From Escallonia rubra (taxonomy: Eukaryota > Streptophyta > Magnoliopsida > Escalloniales > Escalloniaceae), in assembly GCA_033065855.1 (NCBI GenBank), contig JAVXUO010000948.1, positions 34,302-98,301 on the forward strand: a stretch of 64,000 bases of DNA. Reading direction: 5' to 3'. A program made the position numbers and the translations under genes. Shown one piece after another: positions 1-12,800 of the stretch. The notes beneath the pieces were generated by a model. That model was not told where the DNA came from. It searched no databases and saw nothing but the letters and a program-made list of their open reading frames with translations. Within the stretch, counting starts at the first letter, position 1, and each line of letters starts with the position of its first letter.

Positions 1-187
1 CCCACCACTTTACACTTTTTTATTCTATTTCTCTCCACATTTAATACTCTACCAACCAATTTTCTCTCTCATGGCCCACTTCCCTCCTCTCTCTAAAGGA
101 TAAAATGGGAAAGACACAATATATAAGCTAAATCCTTAATATACGTGCAAAGTCAAATGGACCGATCTTTTAGGGACGGAGGGAGTA
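1..187. mobile_element. Stowaway-type MITE, right part only
   Basis: The segment ends in GGGACGGAGGGAG followed by TA, the classic terminus and target dinucleotide of plant Stowaway-like MITEs of the Tc1/mariner group. Its interior (a run mentioning CTCCACATTTAATACTC, then a CACAATATATAA block) matches the interior of the complete copy at 31466-31799 in the same orientation. The left terminus lies outside the window, so the copy is cut by the window edge and not necessarily truncated in the genome. Confidence 0.75.
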
Positions 188-466
188 TTTAGTATTTACT
201 GTTTTTATTTTGTGTCATTTTTAAGAAATTTCTCATGGTGCCAAGTGTCACCATTTTAGATAGTTAGTTATGATCTTTTGGATGTATTTTGACTGCATTT
301 TTTAAAATAATTTTTAAATTTTAAGCACCTAACATGTCTTATTATTCAAATATTATGTTTTGTGTTATTTTAAAAAAATTCTTATGATGCCAAGTGTCAA
401 CATTTTAAGTGGGTATTTATGTAATACCAAGAGGTGTTACACCAAAAGAGATTTTCTCTTTATATA

Positions 467-1446
467 CGAGCTGCCGTGCACACGCGATGCGCGTGCGACT
501 CATTCATATTAACGGATTATTGCTTGGGAGTTAAGGGCTGATCTAGCCCTGTTGTATATGCCTCCTCAACTTTAGTTTTGGATGCTCCCTAGTCATAACA
601 TCATGGAGGATGGCTGGATTACAAATTATCACCACTGCTTCTTACGAAGCTTCCCTACTACTGCAATTTGTACTACATCGTGTATATGGTTCACTGCCAA
701 CATTTGGTTGTTTAAGTGACAATGAGACAACTTTTTTGTCAGCAGTAAAGTCTGTTGTACTGAGAGGCAAACAAATTGGTCGCTTTTAGTCTACAGCACC
801 TCCACTTGCAGTCCACGGCCTCCAACCGCCACCACCACTGCCTCCAACAATTGCACACCCACGACCGTCATCAGTGACCAATCGCGCACCCACAACCACC
901 AAGCACCCACCCACCGAGCCTGGAAATGAGATCAGCGCACATTTACTTTGAGCAAGCCATTTTGCAGAACCCATTGACCAAGTTTTTTGGCCCATTTTGT
1001 AGAATACATTAAGCAAGTTTTTTGATTGTCCTCTCAGATTGAATAAAACGTAGGGGAAAATAATGCAGCTTAAAAAATGCATGCCAAATACAAAATAAGG
1101 CAGGCTTACCGTTAGATTGTTGAAGAGAACAATTCTTCCAAATTGCAATGAAGATGGATGAAGGGAGAAATGGAGGAAGTTTGGCTGATTTAGGTAGTTA
1201 CGTGCAGTAGAGGGAGAAAGCCAGTCTTTGGAGAGTGGGTTAGTGGACAGTGGGATAGTGGTTTTTACGGTTTTACCCTTATAGTTGTCTAAGTTTTACC
1301 CTGTGGTAGTATAAATTTTGTGAAGAGGATGGGTAATTATGTAAAAGTCCTAATTTTGGACACTGGTCAGCATCAGATTGACTTTCAGTGTAACACCAAA
1401 ATGGATGTTACACCAAAAGCCCTGTTCTCATTATTAGTAGTATAGA
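467..1446 (-). mobile_element. Mini-Helitron candidate (non-autonomous)
   Basis: Read on the minus strand, the element starts with TCTATACTACTAATAATGAG just after an A (1447) and ends near 467 just before a T. A GC-rich hairpin (about 478-496, CACACGC/GCGCGTG around GAT) lies 8 nt inside the 3' end. These are Helitron hallmarks (5' TC, subterminal 3' hairpin, insertion between A and T). The last four bases read CTCG rather than the usual CTRR, which lowers confidence. The subterminal 5' sequence with GGTGTAAC resembles that of the Helitron at 39026-39832. No Rep/helicase coding is present. It appears inserted into the 5' end of a third, similar element (about 420-466). Confidence 0.5.
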
Positions 1447-1780
1447 TATAATGTCGATGTGGAAGACCTTTGAAGTGGTGGAACTTCGAGGGATAAAAAA
1501 TTTGAAATTGTACAATAGGGAACTAGGGTTTGAAAGATCCTTTAAAGGTGGCACTCCTTTCTTGGTTTTCGTCTTTCCGGAAGACTATGGCCATTAATAT
1601 TGCAGGAAGTTATAATACTTGGAATGTCGTGATGAATGTGAGATGGGAGTAGAAGATGGTAAGTCTCTCCTTCCTCGTTGTTCAGCAGCAAGGCTGTGAA
1701 CTCCATTGTCCCAGAGCAATCCCAAGTCCTAAGCCTCAGATTCCCTGCTAACTCTCCCAATAGTAGTAGCATAAATTAAA

Positions 1781-2936
1781 GGGTTGATTACGCGAGGCGC
1801 CCCAAGTTTACCTACGGTAGCGTTTGGCACAAAGTTTATTGTAGCTATCTCACACCACAAACTTGCTTAAGTGTGGCATTTAACATCCTCCGACCATTTT
1901 CCAGGCAAAGATCTCACCCAAGAGGTGATCAGGCTCAACTTTTGGGTGGCATTTTTGGCAAATCATTCTTTTTCACTCTTCATTTTCTAATCTGGCACCA
2001 CCTCTCTCTCTCCACCACACCACCACCACCATCATCTCCACCGTGACCACCCACTCCGAGTTCGCCACCCTCCTAATCCTCTCCTCAAATGTCTCCAAGA
2101 TCAGGAGGCCATCCTCGATCTTAGATTCGTTGACATCGCTGCCCGCGCTGGTCCACCGCAGCATCACCATCGGCAAGAACCCCTTTCCCAGAAGAAAATC
2201 AACCGCGCTTCCCAAGCATGGCTTCCAGCGCGACCCCCTCCGCCTGGCGGCAGCGGTGACGTCTTCGGCCCAAGCCCTGCAACACTCACCTTACAACCAC
2301 TGCACAAATCACCCCATGCCACACGCTGCCGCATGAACCACCACAGACCACATTGATCTTCAATAACCACATGCTGACAAATCACCGCACGTTACACCAA
2401 ACGCACAACCGGCATCACCATACCATTATACTCACTACTCAGGAACCACAGCGTCAGTCACCATACACACCACCGTCGGTGATTGGGTTTTGGGATTTCG
2501 ATTGAGTTTTAAACTGGCAGGCACAAGTATGGTAGTTGACAGGGAGGAGGTGGTGGCGGTAGTGTGGTGGTTGATACAGAGGTGGTGGCGGTAGGTGTGG
2601 CCGGTGTGGGTTGCAATGGTGGTCGAGGCAGTCCAGTGACGGGTTGGAAGCTGGAAGAATGACGTGAGGGGAAAAAAAAAGAAGAAGAAGAAGAAGAAAA
2701 GGAAGCCAAAAAAAGAAAGTTAAAATTTTATAATTATACAATTTGTGAACTCTCCATAATACCTTTAAAAATTTTGCAACCTCATCACTCCGATGAAGAT
2801 TTTGACCGGAATTTGGTCGTAGGAATGTAGATGCCACACTTATGCAAGTCTGTGGTGCGAGATAGCTAAAATAAACTACTTTATGGTGCCCAACGCTACC
2901 ACGCGTAGACTTGAGGGCGCCTCGCGTAACTGATCC
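1781..2936. mobile_element. Long-TIR (Mutator-like, MULE-type) non-autonomous element
   Basis: The two ends are inverted copies of each other over about 155 bp (1781-1933 against 2775-2936), starting GGGTTGATTACGCGAGGCGC on the left and, in reverse complement, GGATCAGTTACGCGAGGCGC on the right. The flanking nine bases TAAATTAAA (1772-1780) and TGAATTAAC (2937-2945) match at seven positions, consistent with a decayed 9-bp target duplication. Long TIRs with 9-bp duplications are typical of Mutator-like elements. The interior is richer in GC and in CCACCA/GGTGGT runs than its surroundings. No transposase is visible. A short ORF on the plus strand (2043-2336) may be captured sequence but has no recognised domain. 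Confidence 0.65.
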
Positions 2937-5658
2937 TGAATTAACGTAAGAATGTCTTCTTGGGCTTTGAGTCTAAATATCCTCTTCTCCATCCTTTTTT
3001 TTTAGACATTGCCTTTAGACACACTACCAAGACTTGCCTTGACAAGTAACCACATATACAGTGACCCATTGGTGGTACAATTTATGACTTAATACCTGCA
3101 TGTTTTAGGGCAGTATGTGTACTTAGCAAAAGTGTTCTATGTTGTGCTATCACAGAAAAACAGTTTATTATAACTGATACGCAAACTAGGGACCTCCTGC
3201 ATCCAACTTCGGAACAAAATGATGACCAATCCTATTCCCTCTGACGCTCACATCAATCCTTGCACCAGTGGTGGTCTGATCCTATCTAGACTACCCAGCA
3301 TAGGCTGATCTTTTTGGTTTAGCGGATGTTTTTGTTCACTTGTCTTCTGCTGTTGCTCCTATCATGAGCTTTTATTTTGATATGTAGCTGTTCAATTATT
3401 GGTGATAGATATTCATTTGTGAGGTGCTCTGCTTTGTGTTTATGCAGCTTACATGTTCTGTAACTCGTGACTGCTTGCAGTCCATCTTCATATGTATGTC
3501 TTTACTATTTCACCGAAAAAAAGTAAAAAAGATCAGCTCTTGCAAGAATCCAACATTTCATAGTTTTCTTCTAATCAACCTGATTTTCTAGGTGTCTTAC
3601 TAGATGTAAATGCAAAAGAAACAGTATCTGCTTCCCTGCTCACTGGTTTTCACTGAAAAGGCAGAAACTGCTCCCCTGCTTCCTACTGCTCGGTCAGTCC
3701 TCGTAGGTCCGAAATTTCCAGTTGATCTTGTGTGCAGAGGACGCAAGTTATAAAGCTTGTCACCATGCATGCCACCAGAAGCAACCAAGACTTTCTATAA
3801 GCAAGTTACAATCAAAGACAACGCGAAACCTAGAGGGCACACTTGATCTTTGGCAGTAAGCCATCGGCTGATGCAGTGGAAATGGCAAGCATAATTGCAG
3901 ATACCTAAACTATATCAATCAATTGGCTTCGAATCACTGGGAAAACTATGCACAAGCAAAGATTAGATAACACTAAAGGGAACTGTATTTCATCCTGCAA
4001 ATGTTTCAATCAACTATACGTACCCCAAGCTGGAGTGCACTCCTTGCCGGTGAGACCATCCTCACAAGCTTGGCACTCGTTGCAGTAGCAAGAGTTTGTA
4101 CATTGGTTTATAATGAGATGTGCCCTAAAAACTAAATGCCCAAGAGGTGTTTGATGAAATGCGCAACATTTTGTGGCTGCACAGGCTGACAATCGAGTCT
4201 CATCTCTCATTTTTGGCAAAAAAAATTTGATGTAATTAACAAGCCTGAGCCTTTGCTTTTGCTAAACGATCGGCAAGTCAAAAGTTTTTGATTTGATTCA
4301 AAGAGCAATCCAAGGGGAAATGATAAGTTTAACCGGGCAATAATTGAGTATTTTGACAATATTTACATCTCAGTTCAAGTGGGTGGACACCACCATTCAA
4401 AATTCAATCCAAATTGTAGATAATGGTGTTGACATTTAAAAGCACAAATCTGTAGCAGATGAAATGTAAAACTCAATGGCAGAGACGACCATCGTAACAG
4501 GTTGGGCCCTTTTCTTGCTTGGGGACCAAACTTGACAAATTGGTCTTCCATTCTCATAAACAAGTATTCTAGCTAAAATACATTCTATTTTAGATCTCCC
4601 ATCGTCGGTCCAAACTATACCCAAGACTATGATGAGAAATTAAAATTGTCTTTACAAAGGATATAAGCCTTTGACGGTTGACTTGCGTAACGCACGGAGG
4701 GAGGCGTGACTGTGTGTTGTGTACGTTTGTGAGTGCAAAGTTACAATTATAAACTTGTGGTTCAGGTCAACCAGGGTTAAGCAAAGGAATGTAGCTGACA
4801 TTTGACCCACATTCCTATTAATTATAACTTGTTGTCATAATATTAGTGATAAGTGATAACCTAATACCACGTAAGCTGATATCGTGGTGTTAGATAACCA
4901 CTGAATATTTGTCTCTCATTCTCTGCGAGGCCACCTATGTTGTAAGGAGAAATTAAGTCGTTTTCATCGTTAAGAAGCTAAAAACATGGGATTATGGATC
5001 AATTTGTCCACCTTGTGATTAGTGAAACCAGAATCGCCCACCGTGTATTAAAACTCTAAAATCAAGGTCGAGTTTGAAAAAATAATTCCGTTCTCGTATG
5101 AGTAGAAGTTTTGAAGGCAAAATTGATTCGTAACAGTTATTTTCTGCCCACCACTTTTACATCTTGAATTAATTTAACCTCATAAATTGGTCGTGCTTTG
5201 TGAATTTGGTACACGGGCTTTGGTACGTTCACATGGAAGCCCCCAAAATAAGGAAGCCGAAAGGTAAATTGGGTCAAAAGGTAAGTTGGGCCCTCTGTTA
5301 ATGGCTAGCAACAAGGAACCGAAGAAATGGGCCGAAAGGTAAAATTGGAAATGTACCACTTTTAATAGTAACAATTAAAGATTAACCATTTTCTGTGCAA
5401 GGTCAATGAACTCGTTTTGTATACAAAACCTCACGAGGAGCCTTTTATCCTTATACCCTAATAAAGTGTTTTTATCCATCTCGGGTTTCGTTAACAGGTT
5501 AAATTTTTTTTTTTTCAAAATAAAACCTTCAAGAACATAAATGAGGTATGAAAAAACATAATGCAATGTAAAAATATGAATTCTTGAAAGAAATATTAGT
5601 ACAATAAAAAATACATCAACACTGTAATTTAAGTGTAACATACTTTCACGAGGTAGTA
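2937..5658. other. Gene-poor stretch
   Basis: AT-rich spacer with only short random-looking ORFs. One 69-codon minus-strand ORF at 4010-4219 is rich in cysteine (nine Cys) but lacks a signal peptide and a recognisable family pattern; it is treated under findings and not called as a gene. Confidence 0.5.
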
Positions 5659-5789
5659 TGTAATATCCCGAACTTCGGGAATCGGTTAAAATAACCATCT
5701 GAGCTCTGAAAAATAAACGGGCGTTAAATTTGAGTAATGTTTGGGTATTAGTGGAGAATGTAAGTTTAAAAGAATTTTGGGGCATTACA
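5659..5789 (+). mobile_element. Small solo LTR with target-site duplication
   Basis: A 131-bp segment begins TGTAATATCCCGAAC and ends GGCATTACA, the TG...CA frame of an LTR, and is flanked on both sides by the same five bases TAGTA (5654-5658 and 5790-5794). Its first roughly 120 bp match the start of a longer copy at 54626 onward. The second copy keeps going where this one jumps to its terminus, so this copy is probably an LTR with an internal deletion. Excision of the internal region by LTR-LTR recombination would explain the lack of gag/pol. Confidence 0.6.
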
Positions 5790-6313
5790 TAGTAACTGTC
5801 AAAAAAGTTCTATTCAACGTCAGGAACTCGACAATCATCCCTAGTTTTGTTGTATAATCTCACATAACTTCAAGCACCCCTAAAAATAATCACATGACGC
5901 ATTCAACTAATTAGAAACATGTATTATTCCCTTGCAACATGTGCTTTAGAAAATATTTAATGCTTCAAGACCGGTGGTCCCGACCATCCAAGATTACAAG
6001 AGATACTATAGACTAACCTTTTACTTTTCTTAATCTCAAATTTAACGATTCCGTTGTCAGTAGTAAATGTCAAAGATCGTATAATATCTACTCACAGAAT
6101 ACACATATTGAAGCACTTTTTAGACCGTCCTCCTATCTGTCCCTGCAAGAATGAAGAAGCCAACTCTCAAACAAGCAAATTAAATATCCCTAATCATCCT
6201 CAATTATTATCCTTAATTAATTCTGAGTTTCTAAGCCAACCATCATCTTTGTCTCAAGAACATCATTATTATGTAAACACAAAAAGGGCCTTTAGGTAAC
6301 TCCACACAAACAC

Positions 6314-6340
6314 AAACCCAAACCCAAACCCAAACCCTAG
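6314..6340 (+). promoter_or_regulatory. Telo-box with AAACCC repeats
   Basis: A short run of AAACCC-type units ends in AAACCCTAG (6332-6340), the telo-box frequent upstream of plant translation and ribosome genes. It lies about 110 bp upstream of the TATA box of the MA3-domain gene. A GGGCC motif follows at once. Function is inferred from position and motif only. Confidence 0.5.
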
Positions 6341-6390
6341 CCGGGCCTACACACAACCCCATCTTTAACAACTCACTTTAGCGACAAAGC

Positions 6391-6422
6391 CACGTGTCCG
6401 ATCTTATGCCATAATGACGTGG
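6391..6422 (+). promoter_or_regulatory. G-box and second ACGTG element
   Basis: A CACGTG palindrome (6391-6396, context CCACGTGTC) and an ACGTGG core (6417-6422) lie within 60 bp of the TATA box. Such ACGT-core elements bind bZIP and bHLH factors in plants and often confer ABA, light or energy-stress response. That would suit an MRF gene, since the Arabidopsis MRFs are reported to respond to energy deficit; the link here is inference. Confidence 0.5.
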
Positions 6423-6442
6423 ACATGTAACCGCAGCCTCCC

Positions 6443-6450
6443 TATATATA
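6443..6450 (+). promoter_or_regulatory. TATA box of the MA3-domain gene
   Basis: TATATATA in a C-rich context, about 375 bp upstream of the ATG at 6823. Transcription would start near 6475-6480, giving a leader of about 340 nt that may hold a small intron: a donor-like GGGAGGTAAT lies at 6718-6727. Confidence 0.6.
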
Positions 6451-6822
6451 CCCCCCTCCGTTCTCATCCATTTCCAACATTCCGTCTCGATCCATCTCCA
6501 ACTTCACGCACACACTGTGTGAGAAAAAAAAACACACAACTCACATACACTCGCTGTTATAAAAAAAAACGCACTTCGAATCGATCTAGGGTTTCAAATC
6601 ACAGTTTCGCATAGCAAACACACCCAGTTGATTGAATACAGTAGTTGAAGATCCGATTCTATTGCTTGGCTCGAGATCCGGGCCAAGCAACTTGTTCCGT
6701 TTAGCGGCCAATCGCAGGGAGGTAATGCCGACGGTGCAGATTAATTAGTGAGGCTTAGTTAGGTTTCTGTGTTACTGTCGTTTAGTTGAATCGATTTGGT
6801 GTGGCGTGGTGTTAGGGTAAAA

Positions 6823-9800
6823 ATGGCGGCGAGCGAGGGATTCTTGACGGAGGAGCAGAGGGAGGTGCTGAAAGTGGCGACGCAGAACGCGGAGATACTG
6901 TCGTCGTCGCCAAAATCCCCGACGTCGATGCTGTTTGCGGATAACAGCATCAAGGCTCCGTGGGGCGGCGGCGGCGGGAAGGCGTCCACGGCTGGGATTG
7001 CGGTGAGGCATGTGCGCCGCACGCACTCGGGGAAACTCGTTCGAGTCAAGAAGGGTAAGATTTTTGCTATCTTGCTTCTTGGTTATATGGAAGATTGGTT
7101 TCTTTTTTTAGGTCGTTTGTTTGCACTCTGTCGTTATCATGTATGATGTACTCCCTCTGGATTTTTTCCATTTGAAGTTTTGCAAATTCCAAGGATCAAT
7201 TTAGTTAATGTAAATACCGACTTTACCTGTTGCCCTAGCTTCACTTGCAAAGTGATACTTATTTTATATGTGAGTTGAATCCCATTTTACGTGGTACGAA
7301 AGTTATCTTAGGAGTTATAGCCTATGCCTCGATGGGAAAGTCCAATTGACGGGAGGCATTACGTATTTCTGGTGATTTAAAGCTACTTTCATTTCGTTAT
7401 TCTAAAAGCTTTAGACGTCTTATGGCGTGATGTGGCCGTTTGAATATTGAACTAGGGTTGTTATGGAACTACTTTGAGAACTACATCAAGGGCCTTACTT
7501 CATATGTGCACCTTATCTCCAAATTCCTGATCTCCTCTATTGGCAATGGCTGGAAATGCTGTATCATTGGTGTACATGTATGAGGAGTACAATTATTTTG
7601 TAAGGCATGAACCCGTATACTGTGATTAAGCTTCCCAAGTTCGCACCATTAGGTGTGTTTCTTTAGTTTTTTTCTTTACACAGGAAGGGTACAAATATTT
7701 AGGGGCAATTTGTATTATAATGGTTTATTACAGTTCAAATGATGAACGAGAGTTCTCTTTAGGGTGCTCGTGGAAAAAATTAACGACATTCTTTTATTTC
7801 CATTTTGAAGACACAATTGAACAGATTTTTCCTAATAGGTTTAAAGTATTAATTGTATTGGGAGTGCGAGACTGGTCGTCTTTTGACTGAGTTGGTATCA
7901 ATGAAGCACGAGTGTGGCAGTTTGGGTGAAGCACCAGCACCGAGTGTGGCATGGATGCATGTCTAGAATTAATCTTTTCTTAATTAAATTTCTGGATCTT
8001 GGGTGCGGCTAGGATACGGCAGGGATGTGCACGTAGGGTGTCTTTGCAGAAAGGAGAGAGGTAGAAGGAGGAGAAGAGAAGAAAGAAGGAGAAGGAGAAG
8101 AAGGAACGATTTATGTTGGAGAGCGCCGATATCGGGGATGGTCTTTCAACAGTAGCGGCGACCTGCGATGTCCGACGGCAGAGCCGGCTTGCGGCGTCTG
8201 GCCGCAACGACGACGGGTTCTCATTGAAGAGCTATAATCGATCTACAGAGGTTTTCGATGTTATCAATGTGAAGTTTTGTTTAGGGTGGTAGCTGCTTAT
8301 AAGAGAGGGTGGCAACTATATTTAAGTTTTTGTTTATTACGTTTTGGTACCAGCTTTATCGACAATCTTTTGAACTAGCCCCAATACTTTCAAGAAGTAA
8401 CAGAACTTGTAAACTTTACTACTGTGAACTTTACTACCATATCTAGCTACGCACTTTCAATATTTCTGAAGCAGCCCACCAAGCTAAAAAACTATCCTAT
8501 TGTTTGTTTGAAATATTTATTATCTTTGTTACAAATAGTATCTATGTTAATAAATTTTTGCCATATCTCCGCCGCACCCATATCCTATTTTTTGAAAAAA
8601 GGGACACATCTGCACCCGTATCGCACCCGCGCCCGCGCCGGGGTCCGTGCTTCTTAGTTTGGTATGAAGCAAAAAAGTTATGTTTTGTAAGAGTAACAGT
8701 GTTTCTCTCTCATCATTTATTTCCCCCCGGGAACCTAATTGGGTTGCTAGCGCCCTTCATGTGTAGCCTACTCGGGGTGTTTATGTTAAATCATTCGCTT
8801 GAAGGCACCCCTTCCAACGTTCTCTTCTCCTTTTGGGGAAAACTTTGCAACAATATATCTCTATTACTATCTGTTCTGTACATCTAAGCACACATCCTGT
8901 ACTCATTTGTTAAGTAATCATGTGTCGGCATGTACTAATAAGGCATATTCTACTTTATGGTTTTTTTGTCAATAGGAATGGCATCAACTAGTTTTCATTT
9001 GTTACTCCGAAGTTAAGCTTACATTCCGTAATTTATGGCTTTGAGGAAAATTATATTAGAAAAGGGTTGCAATTGGATGATATATTCATCTTTATCATCC
9101 AATATGCCTTGTTAGCAAAGAGTTGCATAAACCCTTTAGGATAATACATTCATTTTTATTTCTGGTGTTTCAAGTCATAGTTTCGATGGATAAAGTTCAT
9201 GCCCAAGTTATGTTGATATGTGTTTTGTTCTTCCTTTCGCTATCTAGAAGCTTTAGACATCTTATGGCATTATGTGATCGTTGAATATCGTTCTAGGGTG
9301 CTTATATGGTATGGATGTTATCTTTTGGGATGAGTCGCTTGTTTACGTGACGTATAGACAACTTCGGGTGTTCTAATTTGTAGAATGGGAACACTTAATT
9401 ACATCGAAGGGTTAAGGTGGATTTTCTCTATGAAGTGTTGTTAGTCTGTAATGTGATAAAGAAAATGGCGCTAAGCCATTCAATTTATAATCTTTCTGCA
9501 CACATCTAAAGCTGTATACATGCACCTATGACTTGTTTCTGGTGTTCAAATGGGCTTTTCGTATCATTAGGGGAAGAGTTTCTGTTTACTCTCCATTTCT
9601 AGAAACATTTCAAATATTCAATATGTAATTTGGAATTACCTTATCTTATATAATTTGTCTTCAAAATGCCGTAGAAGCATACCTGGAGGAACTATTTCGA
9701 TAAACACTTCAACAGCCTTACTTAGCTGTGCACCATATCCATAATTCCTCAACAGCCTTTATTGTGAATGGCTGCAAGTGTTTTGTGACTGATGTACAAG

Positions 9801-12800
9801 AAAGAGGAATAAATTTATTGTTTAAGAACTGGATAACTTATGTAGACTTGAAATATTTGGTGTAAATGGAGGGGAGGGGGATTGATGCTTTTGACCTGGG
9901 TCCACTACAATTAAAGTTAGAAACTCCTAAGTTTCCTTCGTTATAAGAGGTTGGTCTGGACCTGAAGTGTTTCTAGATTTTTTCCTTTGCTTAGGATGCG
10001 TACCTGAAGAAGGGGAAGGAATTTTTAATTGGCTATATTTGTTGTCACTGCCCTCATAACCTGTATGATGATGGTTATTGTTATTCAGTCATGGATGAGT
10101 GTATTGATTTCTGGAAATAATTAATAACATTCAATTGCTGTTAATGTTTCTTTTTCTGCATCCCTTTCCGCTATGACAGAACTCCTTTCCTTTTGGTTTT
10201 AGATGACATGGTTAATTGGATTTTGCTTTGTCCAGCTCACGCATCAATTCTATTAGGACTGGCATTTGATATTGCTATTGATTGAGGTGGCATGTGGCAG
10301 AGAGGTTTTGTCTTGAGTGATTTCAATGGGAATAACTTTTTATGTAGCCTGCTCGGAGCAAATAACTGGCTTTGTTTATTTCAAAACGTTTGCTTATGGG
10401 ACCTCTTTGCAGCATTCTCTTCTCCTTTTCCCATTCCCTTTTTTTGGGAAATCCTGCCACAGTATCTATCTGTTACTATCTGATCTGGACTATGAAGCGC
10501 GCGTTCTGTTCTCGTCAATCATCATTTTATAATTTATCATGTACCCCATCCTAACCACTAGCTCAAGTTCTGTACCCGTCAGTCATCACTTTTTTAACTT
10601 ATTATGCGCCCTACCCTGTAGGGTTAATAGGGAAGAATTTTTACTAGGCCATAAGAGTGCTACCAACTACTATTTATTAGGACACTGTTGTTCGGTTTGA
10701 ATTAATGCTTAGGAGATTATGGTCCATAGCTTACGCCGCGTAACTTGGTGGCCTCAAGTTAAGTTGAGTTAGAACAGAGTCTGCAACAATTAGAAGAATT
10801 TAGGAAGTGGAAGCTCCATGCTTAATTGAATCTGAAAGTAGTCAAATATTTTGTTTGGTAAGGTATTTCTCTTGAGTTTTGATTTGCCGGTGAATGTTCT
10901 ACATGAACTTAGGTTGTTGCTAAGGGCACATTCCAGATAAATGCTGCTTTACTTGAAAAATGGCTATGGAGGTATATGCACAAAACCAGCTCCCTGTGGG
11001 AAAAAATTCTGACGGGAAAGTTAGGGGGTGGTGCCGAGGCTTGCTCCCCATGTGTGGTTTTCAGAGCTCATTGCTCGAGTTTATGGTTGGGCGTTGGTAA
11101 GTGGTGACAATGGTAAAAGAAGCACATCTGTTCATCCTTTTTTCCAGTTGGCGAGGGTAGACTGGTTCTTTTCTGGAAGGATATATGCTGTGGTGATGAA
11201 AAGCTATGCAAGTCTTTCCTGATTTTATTAGCTGTCGCAATGAATGTTATTGATTTGATTTCCTTTACCAGGAATGTCTATGTTTGGAGTCCTCTTTTAA
11301 GAAGGAATTTCAACGACCGGAAACTGGGTTCAGTTTTTTTTTTGTTTTTTGAGCGCATTCAGTCTGATGCTACTCCTCAAGGCGAGGAAGTTCGGATGTT
11401 ATCGAGTGGATGTAATAATATCCTAAAGATAGAAATAATTAATAATAAACGTAAAATATGCCTGTGTATTTCGCGTATCTTGCACAGATGGAATTTTTGT
11501 TAAAAGCTAATCTTTTGTTGGTTACTGTTTCTATGTCCCCCTGTTCTCTTCTTCTATGAGATGCTTGTTGTCTTGTTTTCTACTCTTGAACTGTTTAATA
11601 GTTTTATATTTTCGCTGATGGGCTAACTGAACTACTGGTAACAACAGATGGTGGTGGCGGCAAGGGCACATGGGGTAAACTGCTTGACACTGGTGCTGGT
11701 GAATCTCATATTGATCGAAATGATCCGAACTATGACAGTGGCGAGGTAATTTCCACACGTGAATTCAGTTTATCTTTCTGCATTTTTTATCAGGCTAACC
11801 CGTTCTCAGGAGATTCCTCCTTTGCTTGGTTAATTTATGTACTGTGTCTTTCTGTTTCCGGTATTATGCCTCATTTACTATCACCATCTAAGTGTTCTCT
11901 TGCCCACATATTCTGCAGGAACCGTATCAGCTTGTTGGATCAACTGTATGCGATCCCTTGGATGATTACAAGAAAGCTGTTGTTTCCCTAATAGAGGAAT
12001 ATTTCAGCACGGGTGATGTGGAAGTGGCGGCCTCTGACCTCAAGGAATTGGGGTCAAGTGAATACCACCCTTACTTCATAAAGAGGCTTGTCTCCATGGC
12101 CATGGACAGGCATGACAAGGAGAAGGAAATGGCTTCAGTTCTTCTTTCAGCATTGTATGCTGATGTCATCAGCTCGCCGCAGATCAGCCAAGGGTTTTTC
12201 ATGCTTCTTGAATCTGCTGATGACCTCTCGGTGGACATATTGGATGCTGTTGACATCCTTGCTTTATTTATTGCTCGTGCTGTGGTTGATGACATCCTCC
12301 CCCCAGCTTTCCTCACAAGGGCAAAGAAATCACTGTCGGAATCCTCCAAGGGATTCCAAGTTCTTCAAACTGCTGAGAAAAGCTACCTCTCAGCTCCCCA
12401 CCATGCAGAACTGGTAGAGCGGCGGTGGGGAGGTAGCACCCATGTTACCGTCGAGGAAGTCAAGAAGAAAATTGCATACCTTCTCAGGGAGTATGTAGAG
12501 AATGGAGACACTTCTGAGGCCTGTAGGTGTATTAGGCAACTTGGGGTCTCATTTTTCCACCATGAAGTTGTGAAGAGGGCTTTAGTTCTAGCCATGGAGA
12601 TCCGTACAGCAGAAGCGCTCATTATGAAGTTATTGAAGGAGGTGGCCGAGGAGGGTCTGATAAGTTCTAGTCAAATGGTGAAAGGGTTTTCTCGGTTTGC
12701 TGAGAGCCTTGATGACCTTGCTCTTGATATCCCATCTGCAAAAGAGTTGTTTCAGTCATTGGTTCCCCAGGCAATCTCTGAAGGGTGGCTTGATGCATCA

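Noticed and set aside
12071-12622. Antisense and off-frame ORFs in MRF exon 3
   Set aside because: They are shadows of the strong plus-strand MA3 frame.
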